Part shown: positions 41,668-49,477 of the stretch, piece after piece | Position numbering within the stretch: the first letter of the stretch is position 1 | Layout of the letters: each line of letters opens with the position of its first letter | Origin: Pirellulaceae bacterium | GTDB taxonomy: Bacteria; Planctomycetota; Planctomycetia; Pirellulales; Pirellulaceae | Direction: 5' to 3' | DNA length: 60,653 nt | Assembly (NCBI GenBank): GCA_023382975.1 | Contig: JAHDXO010000064.1 | Location: 1-60,653, forward strand | Made by a program: the position numbers and the translations under genes | The notes under the pieces: generated by a model | The model's database searches: none | What the model saw: only the letters and a program-made list of their open reading frames with translations | Told to the model about the DNA's origin: nothing

Positions 41668-43526
41668 CGCATGATCTCTCCCCGATCGACCGTCCGCACG
41701 ACCGTCTCGGTAAAGGAGTTAATGGAAACGTAACGCGCAAAAAACTCTTCCAGCACCGTTCCCAACAGAAACGCACTGGTGCCTTCGAACGACGCCTCGT
41801 CCATCGTCAGCGTGATCTGTTGGCCCCGCGCGAATGCCAACGGGCCGTCTGTCACAATCGGACGCGTCACCGGCTTGGCCTCCGCCGAGCGGACGCCGTC
41901 GATCTGCTTTCGCACATGCGGCTCCGCCAAATCCGCGTACAGAGCCAGCATGTCGCGCAACGCTGCTGCCCCGCCTCGCTGCGGGTCGTCGACCAGCGAG
42001 GCGTAGTTCAGCGACAGATGGTTCAGCAAACGCCAGGCGACTTCGCCCGATCCGTAGGAAAGCGGCGCCCTCGGCCGGGTCGGACCGGCGAGAATGCGCA
42101 CCGACTGAACCGGCAGACTGACCTCGGGCGTCAGGTCCGTCTGGCCCACCCCAACCGGCATCAGCAGAGGCAAGTCGCGGTTGGTACACAACAGGGAAAC
42201 GCCCAATTGCCGGAGTTCGCTGTGGTAGGGGGCTTGCTCCGCATCGACCAGGGAGAGGAACAGTTCGCTGCCGATGTAACTGGTCCGCGCTCCCACGTTG
42301 CGTTGTTTCTCCGATAGCACGCGGAAGGTGCGCCGCGACGTGTAGCAAGCTGTTCCGCGGGCGCGACGCACCGCCAAGCCTTCGCGCTCCGGTCGGTCGA
42401 ACGCCGCGAAGAACGGAGAAAACATCTGCTGTTGATCGCCTTCGCCGTAACCGATGACTTCCAGGATTTGATAAGGCTCGTAGTCCAGCGGGCGAGTACG
42501 GTCCGGAACCACGTGAAACTCGGAGTGATGCTGATCCAGGTGAATCCGGTCGGCCCGCCGCGGGAACAGGTTGACCACCGGGCAACAGTGCAGGGCAAAC
42601 AGGGAAGCGTCGACCCGGTGCTCCAGCACCCGGTTGACGCGGTCGAACAACAGGAACAACTCCAGTTCCCGACCTGGGCAACGCTGCAGCGCTTGCGCCA
42701 GCCCGCCGATCTCGACCGACAGAAACCGCTCCGGCAGCGCAAAGTACTCGTGCAGCAGCCGGTAGCCCTGAAACGACCGAGGACCGTTCGGCAGCATCGC
42801 CTGGTCGTCCCGGAAGCCGACGCGTTGGATTTGGCGCGGATCGATCGCCAACTGCCAGGCTGGGGACGGCCCCTTGGGTCGCACGATTACGGCCACGGTG
42901 TTGGCCAACAACTGCTCGTACAAGCCGACCGCCAAATCGCCGGGCCCGCGAAGGAACAGCCGCAGACGGTCCAAGGAGATCTTGTCGAACGTCAAGCCGC
43001 CGGTGGATCCCAGCAACAACCGCAATCCCGCCCGCGTACCCGGCACGTCGGGCACGTCGCGCAACGCTTCGTCGCGGCTGAAGTAGTCGAGGCGGCGGAT
43101 CTCCAGCGGCCAGAGTCGCGTTTCGTCGGTGGTCTGGTAGCGGCAGGCTGTCTGTTCGCCCTTGCCGATCTGGGCGCGCAGCATCGTGCCCCGCGGGACA
43201 CTGACGCCTTCGGCCAACGCGCCCTCGTTCATGTCCGGCTGCAACTGGACGACCGCCATCGACGGCGATGGGGCGACGTAGTGGGGATAGACGATCTCGA
43301 ACAAATGCTGAGTGAAATCGGGATAGTGCGCGTCCATCTTCAACTGGATGCGCGCCGCCAGGAACGCCATCCCTTCGAGCAGGCGTTCGACGTAGGGATC
43401 GGCGCACTCGAATTCATCCAGCGCCAATCGCCCGGCGATCTTGGGAAAAGTGCGGGCGAATTCCGCCCCCACCTCCCGGACGTGCTGCAGTTCCCGGTTA
43501 TAATAGGCCAACAGGCGTGGGTCCAT
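41631..43526 (-). CDS. tssF: TssF, type VI baseplate protein
   Basis: 631 aa. The N-terminus MDPRLLAYYNRELQHVREVGAEFA with FPKIAGRLAL and ADPYVERLLEGMAFLAARIQ is diagnostic for TssF (ImpG/VasA). PHYVAPSPSMAVVQ is also typical. AGGGAGAAGCG precedes the ATG at 43526; longer frames upstream lack homology. It ends in TAG within tssG. It is part of the conserved TssE-F-G wedge. Confidence 0.95.
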   Translation of the reverse strand: MDPRLLAYYNRELQHVREVGAEFARTFPKIAGRLALDEFECADPYVERLLEGMAFLAARIQLKMDAHYPDFTQHLFEIVYPHYVAPSPSMAVVQLQPDMNEGALAEGVSVPRGTMLRAQIGKGEQTACRYQTTDETRLWPLEIRRLDYFSRDEALRDVPDVPGTRAGLRLLLGSTGGLTFDKISLDRLRLFLRGPGDLAVGLYEQLLANTVAVIVRPKGPSPAWQLAIDPRQIQRVGFRDDQAMLPNGPRSFQGYRLLHEYFALPERFLSVEIGGLAQALQRCPGRELELFLLFDRVNRVLEHRVDASLFALHCCPVVNLFPRRADRIHLDQHHSEFHVVPDRTRPLDYEPYQILEVIGYGEGDQQQMFSPFFAAFDRPEREGLAVRRARGTACYTSRRTFRVLSEKQRNVGARTSYIGSELFLSLVDAEQAPYHSELRQLGVSLLCTNRDLPLLMPVGVGQTDLTPEVSLPVQSVRILAGPTRPRAPLSYGSGEVAWRLLNHLSLNYASLVDDPQRGGAAALRDMLALYADLAEPHVRKQIDGVRSAEAKPVTRPIVTDGPLAFARGQQITLTMDEASFEGTSAFLLGTVLEEFFARYVSINSFTETVVRTVDRGEIMRWPARMGRRQSL

Positions 43527-43570
43527 CGAATCGCTTCTCCCTGGGTGCCGCGATCCGCACCCGGCGGCCG

Positions 43571-44077
43571 TCAGCGGCCGGTCTCTTCCCGCACGTTTAC
43601 GTATCCGGTTTCCAAGTCGACCTCGGTCTTCATGAACATCCGCAACGGGATCGGTTGGGCCCAAAGCGTTCCTTCGATGACGAACGTCACGGCGTTCGTG
43701 TTCATCCGCTGCTCTTCCACGATCGCCCTCACCGCCAGACTGTCGCGCAGGATGCGCGGCTCGAAATCCAAAATGACCTGCCGCATCATGCGGGCCAGAC
43801 TGTCCATCAGGAGCGACGAAGCGGTGATCCCCGACAAATCGCGAGTCCCGTAGTTTACGACCGAACGAGCGACTTCCGGGTAGGCATCCAAATCGTCCGT
43901 CTGCGCCAGGTTGCCCGTATTGAGCAACCAGCTCAGGTCCCGCAACACCCCGGCGCGCAATCGCTCCAGCGAGATGACCCGCTGGTCTCGCGATTCGACA
44001 CTCTTCTTCGGATCGTCGTCGGTCAACCGGTCCAGCAGGGACGGTTGCAGCCGCTCACGAACCGTCAGTTCCGCCAT
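43571..44077 (-). CDS. tssE: TssE, gp25-like type VI baseplate protein
   Basis: 168 aa. LLDRLTDDDP near the N-terminus, DLSWLLNT, SVVNYGTRDLSG and the C-terminal EGTLWAQPIPLRMFMKTEVDL are the usual TssE/gp25 features. It starts sheath assembly at the baseplate. The ATG lies inside the end of tagJ (23-base overlap), and tssF starts 44 bp downstream. Confidence 0.93.
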   Translation of the reverse strand: MAELTVRERLQPSLLDRLTDDDPKKSVESRDQRVISLERLRAGVLRDLSWLLNTGNLAQTDDLDAYPEVARSVVNYGTRDLSGITASSLLMDSLARMMRQVILDFEPRILRDSLAVRAIVEEQRMNTNAVTFVIEGTLWAQPIPLRMFMKTEVDLETGYVNVREETGR

Positions 44078-44867
44078 GCTCCACCCCGCATTCGATCTGG
44101 CGGACATCCAACAACGAGAAATCGTCTTCGTCGGTAGCCAACAACCGCTGGCCCAGTCCCAACTGCAGCCCCTCCGCCGCATCGATCCACTCGGTCTTCC
44201 GAGACAGCCGAACCAGCGGATCCGAACTCTTTTCGGAGCCCGGGTAGCGAGTCGGGATCAACCCCACCGCGTCGCCACCGTTGGACCAAGTGAATTGCGC
44301 CGGCATCCAAACGACGTCCCGCAAGTCTTCCGGCGGTTCCAGTCGAATGCAGCGGATGTTCTCCACCGGGATCCAGAAATAACGCCCCGCAACGATGGCT
44401 TCGACCACCGGTCCCAACCGCTGATCTGCATCGGCGATCCACGCGAAAGGACGTCCGTCGATCCGTCCGGCCGTGGCCGGCGCCGCCTCGAACGCCTGCT
44501 CACGCAGACTTCCAGCAGCCTCGTGTCGTCCCTCGGCGGTCAGCCGCAACGCCTCGACCAGCAACCCGATCCACGCGGGCGGCTCGCCGAAAATCAACGG
44601 CGAACGCTTGCCGGCAAACACGTCGGCGCGGAAGACCTCGCACCGCAACGCCTCGCGGTAGGTCTGCGCCATGACCAGCGTGATCGGGTCGAGTTCCGCG
44701 GCGGTGTTCAACTGGACCAGCGCCCGGTCCCATTGACCTTGGACCGACAGCATTTGAAACAGGAACACGCGCAGCCGTGCATCCGCCGGCGAACGCCGAA
44801 TCTCCTGTTGCAGTTCCGCCAGCGCCTTGTCCAAATCGCCGTCGCGCAGCGCGTCGAGCGCAGTCAT
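44055..44867 (-). CDS. tagJ: TagJ/ImpE-family type VI accessory protein
   Basis: 270 aa. Tetratricopeptide-like N-terminal helices (LRDGDLDKALAELQQEIRRSPADARLRVFLFQML) precede the ImpE domain. That domain has GRPFAWIADADQRLGPVVEAI and FWIPVENI, then a C-terminal LATDEDDFSLLDVRQIE. Family members bind the TssB N-terminus and modulate sheath recycling by ClpV in some systems. It follows hcp after a hairpin-rich 204-bp gap and overlaps tssE. Confidence 0.92.
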   Translation of the reverse strand: MTALDALRDGDLDKALAELQQEIRRSPADARLRVFLFQMLSVQGQWDRALVQLNTAAELDPITLVMAQTYREALRCEVFRADVFAGKRSPLIFGEPPAWIGLLVEALRLTAEGRHEAAGSLREQAFEAAPATAGRIDGRPFAWIADADQRLGPVVEAIVAGRYFWIPVENIRCIRLEPPEDLRDVVWMPAQFTWSNGGDAVGLIPTRYPGSEKSSDPLVRLSRKTEWIDAAEGLQLGLGQRLLATDEDDFSLLDVRQIECGVEHGGTDGS

Positions 44868-44942
44868 GGCAGCACCTCAGTTTCCTGCAAAAAACGAAAG
44901 AACCCACGGCAACGACGACTCAAACGCCCACGCGGCACCTCC

Positions 44943-45051
44943 GCTCGTTGCTGGGGTGCAACGAGCAAAGGAAAACGCGACGCAGCGTACATCCCAACGC
45001 GAATGCTGGGATGCGCACCGGCCCACGAAAACGGGTTCTGTCCCGTTCTCG
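44943..45051 (-). promoter_or_regulatory. Three hairpins between hcp and tagJ
   Basis: Going downstream from the hcp stop, hairpins lie at 45026-45051, 44990-45013 and 44943-44966. The first has a 10-bp stem with one G-U pair (CGAGAACGGG/CCCGTTTTCG). The second has stem CATCCCA/TGGGATG, and the third a 9-bp stem GCTCGTTGC. The first resembles a weak terminator or an mRNA-protecting 3' hairpin. They could raise hcp levels over the downstream baseplate genes. Confidence 0.55.
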
Positions 45052-45071
45052 AGTATCCTGGCCGCCTTGCG

Positions 45072-45587
45072 TCAGGAGTCCCAAGCCTTGTGGCCCAAGC
45101 GATCCCAGCCGCGCAACGGAACATTGTCCAGAAACTTCTGGCCGTCAAAGGGCCGGTACTTCAACTGGACCTTGTAGTACCACAACTGGATGGTTTCGCC
45201 GGGGCGTTCATCCTCGCCGCCGCTGATGTTCCAACTGGCCAGGATCGGATTGAACAGCCGGAACTTGAGGTACCAGTTGTTCTTGGCGTTGGACATATCT
45301 TCGCCGGTGGTCAACATGTGGATCTCGGCATAGTCGCAGATCTTACCGCCGCCACAGGCGAACTTCATCAATTCGACCGAGCTGTTGTCGAACGTCTTCT
45401 GGACCTCGATCGGCGGGATATCGGTCACGCCCGTGAAGAGATCCTTGCTACCGGCCTTGGCACTTTCCTTAAACTCGCGAGTCAGCGCCCAACTGATGTT
45501 GGTACACGAGATCCAGTTTGTGTAACCTTCGATCTCGCAATCGCCTTTGATCCCGGGGGAACCCTCTAGCAAACCGAGCAGGATCAT
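45072..45587 (-). CDS. hcp: Hcp/TssD, type VI tube protein
   Basis: 171 aa. An Hcp-like beta-barrel with the ring-forming pattern: GDCEIEGYTNWISCTNISWALTR, DIPPIEVQKTFDNSSVELMKFACGG, and a C-terminal IQLWYYKVQLKYRPFD. It stacks as hexamers to form the inner tube and carries small effectors. GAAAGGAGGCAGGTC gives a near-ideal ribosome-binding site, as expected for a highly made protein. A stem-loop (45646-45679) precedes it and three follow it. Confidence 0.93.
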   Translation of the reverse strand: MILLGLLEGSPGIKGDCEIEGYTNWISCTNISWALTREFKESAKAGSKDLFTGVTDIPPIEVQKTFDNSSVELMKFACGGGKICDYAEIHMLTTGEDMSNAKNNWYLKFRLFNPILASWNISGGEDERPGETIQLWYYKVQLKYRPFDGQKFLDNVPLRGWDRLGHKAWDS

Positions 45588-45645
45588 GACCTGCCTCCTT
45601 TCAAGCAAAACTGGGGAGAAACCACTTCACCACAATCGCCGCCAC

Positions 45646-45679
45646 GGACGCCCGTGCCCCGAAGGGCCGGACGGCGTCC
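45646..45679 (-). promoter_or_regulatory. Stem-loop between tssC and hcp
   Basis: GGACGCC at 45646 pairs with GGCGTCC at 45673-45679, with an inner GCCC/GGGC stem. It lies 17 bases after the tssC stop codon. No T-run follows, so it is more likely an mRNA-stabilising or processing hairpin than a strong terminator. Confidence 0.45.
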
Positions 45680-45695
45680 AGGCGGACTCAACGGA

Positions 45696-47192
45696 TTACT
45701 TCTTCGCCGACGGCAACTTGGACACCAAACGCAGCGATACCGTCAGGCCTTCCAACTGGTAATGGGGCCGCAGGAAGATCTTGGACGTGTAGTAGCCAGG
45801 ATTTCCCTCGACTTCCTCGACGATTACCTCGGCGGCTGCCAAGGGCCGCATGGCCTTGGCCTCTTCGCTGGCCGTCGACGGATTGGACTCAACGTACTGC
45901 GAGATCCAGCGGTTCAGCCAGATCTGCATATCGTCGCGTTCCTTGAAGGAACCGATCTTGTCGCGGACGATGCACTTCAGATAGTGGGCAAAGCGGCAGG
46001 TCGGGAACAGGTACGGCAGCCGCGCCGCCAGGTTGGCATTGGCCGTGGCGTCGGGATCGTCGTACTCGGCCGGCTTCTGCAGCGATTGCGCGCCGATGAA
46101 GGCCGCGAAGTCCGAGTTCTTTTTATGGATCAGCGGCATGAAGCCGTTCTTGGCCAACTCGGCCTCGCGGCGGTCGCTGATGGCGATCTCCGTGGGGCAC
46201 TTCATGTCCACTCCGCCATCGTCCGTGGGGAAGGTGTGCGTCGGCAGATCCGTCACCGCGCCGCCCGATTCCACGCCGCGGATGCGGCTGCACCAACCGT
46301 AGAACTTGAAAGACTGATTGATGTTCAAGGCCATCGTGTACGCGGAATTGGCCCAGCAGTAGCGGTCGTGCACCGCCCCTTCCACGTCCTCCTCGAACGC
46401 GAACTCCTCCACGGGGTTCGTTTTCGCGCCGTAGGGAATCCGAGCCAGGAAACGCGGCAGGGCCATGCCGATGTAGCGGGAGTCCTCCGACTCGCGGAGC
46501 GACCGCCAAGCCGCGTATTCCGGCGTGCCGAAGATCTTCGTCAAGTCGCGGGGATTGGCCAATTCCTGCCAGCTTTCCATTTGCAGCACGCTGGGCGACG
46601 CGCCCGTGATGAACGGAGCGTGGGCCGCCGCCGCGATCTTCGACATCTCGCCCAGCAACTCGACGTCCGGCGGACTGTGGTCGAAGTGGTAGTCGCCCAC
46701 GAGGCAGCCGTACGGAGCACCGCCGAACTGGCCGTACTCTTCTTCGTAAATCTTCTTGAACAGCGGACTCTGGTCCCACGCCGTTCCCTTGAACTTCTTC
46801 AGCGTCTTGTGCAAATCCTTCTTCGAGATGTTCATCACGCGGATCTTCAACATCTCGTCCGTTTCGGTGTTGCTGACCAGATGGTGCAAACCGCGCCAAG
46901 CGCCTTCCAGTTTCTGAAAGTCCGCGTGATGCAGGACCAAGTTGACCTGCTCGGTCAACTTCCGGTCGATCTCGCCGATGATCGCTTCGATGGTCTTCAA
47001 CGCGTCGTCGGAGATCAGCGACGAACTCTCCAGCGCCTGGGCGGCCAGCGTCTTGACGGCGTTCTGCACCGCTTGACTGGCTTGGTCGCTCTTCGGCTTG
47101 AACTCCTTCTGCAACAGCGACTGAAATTCGCTGACTTCAATCGCCGCCCCACCTGCGGCGCCCGCTTCGCGTTGGGCCTCACCTTGTGACAT
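45696..47192 (-). CDS. tssC: TssC, large sheath subunit
   Basis: 498 aa. LEGAWRGLHHLV, KIRVMNISKKDL, FGGAPYGCLVGDYHFDHSP, FGTPEYAAWRSLRESEDSRYIGMALPRFLARIPYG and PTEIAISDRREAELAKNGFMPL are all diagnostic TssC (VipB) segments. With TssB it builds the contractile sheath. The ATG (after AAGGAGCAACTG) was chosen; upstream sequence in frame is not conserved. The length is standard. Confidence 0.97.
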   Translation of the reverse strand: MSQGEAQREAGAAGGAAIEVSEFQSLLQKEFKPKSDQASQAVQNAVKTLAAQALESSSLISDDALKTIEAIIGEIDRKLTEQVNLVLHHADFQKLEGAWRGLHHLVSNTETDEMLKIRVMNISKKDLHKTLKKFKGTAWDQSPLFKKIYEEEYGQFGGAPYGCLVGDYHFDHSPPDVELLGEMSKIAAAAHAPFITGASPSVLQMESWQELANPRDLTKIFGTPEYAAWRSLRESEDSRYIGMALPRFLARIPYGAKTNPVEEFAFEEDVEGAVHDRYCWANSAYTMALNINQSFKFYGWCSRIRGVESGGAVTDLPTHTFPTDDGGVDMKCPTEIAISDRREAELAKNGFMPLIHKKNSDFAAFIGAQSLQKPAEYDDPDATANANLAARLPYLFPTCRFAHYLKCIVRDKIGSFKERDDMQIWLNRWISQYVESNPSTASEEAKAMRPLAAAEVIVEEVEGNPGYYTSKIFLRPHYQLEGLTVSLRLVSKLPSAKK

Positions 47193-47340
47193 CAGTTGCT
47201 CCTTGAAAAAGCCGCGTTGACGACGGCAAACGACGCTTCGTCGGCTGCCGGTCGCGGTCGGTGAAACTTGGAAAATTTTGGTACGCACGCTCGGCCGATG
47301 TTGTCCGGCGCGAGCCATTCAACGGCACGACGCGGGGAGA

Positions 47341-47847
47341 CTACTCGCCCGCATCCGGCTTCGGTGTACTTGCCAGGGACGCCAACAACGCGGGATCGTT
47401 CAACACACGGCCGATCAATTCCTCGGCACCCGTCTTGCCGTCCATGTACGACAACAGGTTCGCCAACTCGGTGCGGGCATCCAGCAGTTTCTTCAGCGCG
47501 CCGACTTTCTGCGCCACTCCCGCCGGCGAGAAATCGTCCAGGCTCTCGAACGTCAGGTCGACGCTCAGATTGCCCTCGCCCGTCAGCGTGTTCGGCACGG
47601 AAAACGCGACGCGCGGCTTCATCGCCCTCATGCGGTCATCAAAATTGTCGACGTCGATTTCCAGGAACTTCCGATCATCCACCGAAGGCAGCGGTTCTGC
47701 AGGCTTGCCCGACAAATCGGCCATCACGCCCATCACGAAGGGCAACTGGATCTTCTTCTCGGCGCCGTAGACCTCGACGTCGTACTCGATTTGTACGCGC
47801 GGAGGCCGATTGCGGGCTACGAACTTCTGACTGCTCTGCTTGGCCAC
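47341..47847 (-). CDS. tssB: TssB, small sheath subunit
   Basis: 168 aa from a GTG start with AAGGAG seven bases upstream; another GTG six codons earlier overlaps that signal and is less likely. AKQSSQKFVARNRPPRVQIEYDVE, LPFVMGVMADLSG and FLEIDVDNFDDRMRAMKPRVAF are diagnostic. The last ~30 residues include the helix that ClpV recognises after contraction in other systems. It ends in TAG, 148 bp before tssC. Confidence 0.96.
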   Translation of the reverse strand: MAKQSSQKFVARNRPPRVQIEYDVEVYGAEKKIQLPFVMGVMADLSGKPAEPLPSVDDRKFLEIDVDNFDDRMRAMKPRVAFSVPNTLTGEGNLSVDLTFESLDDFSPAGVAQKVGALKKLLDARTELANLLSYMDGKTGAEELIGRVLNDPALLASLASTPKPDAGE

Positions 47848-48145
47848 AAGAATACTCCTTATCACTACGGGAACTGCGCACAGGTGCCACTAGACGTCGA
47901 CCGGGAAGGCCTCGGCCATCCCGCGACCAGAAACTATGGATATCTGGAAATTGACCCGGCGGATCGATCAAGCCAACTCCACCGGTCAATGCTTCGCGCA
48001 AACTGAAAGAGACAGTGAAACAACCGAATTGGCCCCGAACCGAATGTGCGAACACACGAGGAATCATGCTGTCCACGAGGCGCACACATCGGCTTCTTCA
48101 CCGCTTGGCTGAGAGGATGAAGTGAAATTAACAGAGTTCCACTCG

Positions 48146-49237
48146 TCATTCAAGGCCCTCGCTGAAAACGCCACCGAGCGCTTCCGCTTGCTCGACCCCG
48201 GCCGGCGTCAATTCGCGCAACAACTCCAGGAACGACATCGTGGCCACTCGCTTAGCCCGCTTCAACAACAACGGAACGGGACTCGACGGCTCGTGTTCGT
48301 CATAGTACTTGCAGATTTTGTCCAACATCCGGATCACATCGTCACGATTAGCGATTTCGTCAGACGGAGGCGGACGACGGGAAGGACGCTCCGTTGACTC
48401 GCTTTCATCGGCGGCGGAGTCGAATTGACTGTCGCCGAGAAGGGACTCCGAATCGAAATCGCCATAACTCTCTTCGGCTTCGGCGCCGATCCCCCGCTGT
48501 TCGACATAGCCCTGAAGAAGTCGAGTCATCTTGTTCAACGGACCTTCGAGCGGCTCGAAACTGACCGATTGGCCGGCACCGACTGCGGCGGTCACCGCTT
48601 CCTCGATGGCCCGCACGTCGTCCAGCGCGGCCTGCAGGGTTTCGGCCTGCTGACGCAGTTCGTCGGCATCCTCGTTCAGAAACACTCCCTCGATCGCCGA
48701 CATCTCTCGCGGCTCTTCATCCGAGCGGGGCGAGATTTCGCCCGTCGCCACCAAGTAGTCGCGATAGGTTACCGGCCCGAGCATCGCGGAGGACATGAGC
48801 GGCGCGACGAACAAGGCCCGTAAACAATTCTCGTGATCGCACAGGTTGATCAACGTGTTCACGCGCAACGTGGGATCCAGATCGTCATCCGGATCGAGTT
48901 GCGGATGGACCTCGTTCCAGTAGCGTTCGAGGAGTCCTCGCAAGACCGCCAAACCATCGCGGAAACCCGGCAAGCCGTGGGTGTTCAGCAGGGCGCGGGC
49001 TAGCAGCACCCCGACGCGAAGATCCTTGGTACGGCTCAAGAGATCTTGCGCCATGCCGCGGACGGCTTTCCAATCGGGCTCCTGCCCTTCGACGACCGAT
49101 TCACCGATGGCTTGGGCAGCCACCGGCTGAGCGGCGCGCTCCAATTCCCCGAAATCAGCGTCGTACTCCAGGTTGTCGCCGCATGGCTGCTCGGGCGAAA
49201 TCGGCTCCAGAAGCTGCTCTACGTCTACGATGGCCAT
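48146..49237 (-). CDS. tssA: TssA, ImpA_N-type type VI cap/initiator
   Basis: 363 aa. The ImpA_N domain opens with LLEPISPEQPCGDNLEYDADF and continues with DLRVGVLLARALLNTHGLPGFRDGLAVLRGLLERYWNEVHP. A middle helical region and the C-terminal VIRMLDKICKYYDEHEPSSPVPLLLKRAKR block complete a TssA. It coordinates baseplate, tube and sheath growth. It is the first gene of the operon seen here; the gap to tssB (298 bp) holds nothing recognisable and may contain an internal promoter. Confidence 0.93.
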   Translation of the reverse strand: MAIVDVEQLLEPISPEQPCGDNLEYDADFGELERAAQPVAAQAIGESVVEGQEPDWKAVRGMAQDLLSRTKDLRVGVLLARALLNTHGLPGFRDGLAVLRGLLERYWNEVHPQLDPDDDLDPTLRVNTLINLCDHENCLRALFVAPLMSSAMLGPVTYRDYLVATGEISPRSDEEPREMSAIEGVFLNEDADELRQQAETLQAALDDVRAIEEAVTAAVGAGQSVSFEPLEGPLNKMTRLLQGYVEQRGIGAEAEESYGDFDSESLLGDSQFDSAADESESTERPSRRPPPSDEIANRDDVIRMLDKICKYYDEHEPSSPVPLLLKRAKRVATMSFLELLRELTPAGVEQAEALGGVFSEGLE

Positions 49238-49477
49238 CGACTGCTTCCTCAAGTTGCGCGATCTATGCTTGCCTCGTGACCCGATCTCGAATTCAGGACA
49301 TCTTCCGCCGCGATTCAAGTTTCGGTTTGCGCGATACGCGGTTTGGATGGGTGGAATCTCGAATCGCCAAGCATTCTAATCGGCGGTTTCATCGCTGACA
49401 AGCATGGCAATTTCGGTCCCAATGCAACAAGGCCACGAGACATGCTTCGGATCGTCACACCGGCGATTCAGTGCCGT

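Noticed and set aside
38446..41733. A 1095-codon plus-strand open frame opposite clpV and tssG
   Set aside because: It is the mirror of two strongly conserved genes in high-GC DNA, and its translation is rich in Arg/Gln/His without any family feature.
34587..49237. Prophage tail or extracellular contractile injection system
   Set aside because: The TssA, TssB/TssC, TagJ, TssE-F-G and ClpV set is specific to type VI secretion; no phage capsid, portal, or eCIS-type tail and spike genes are seen.
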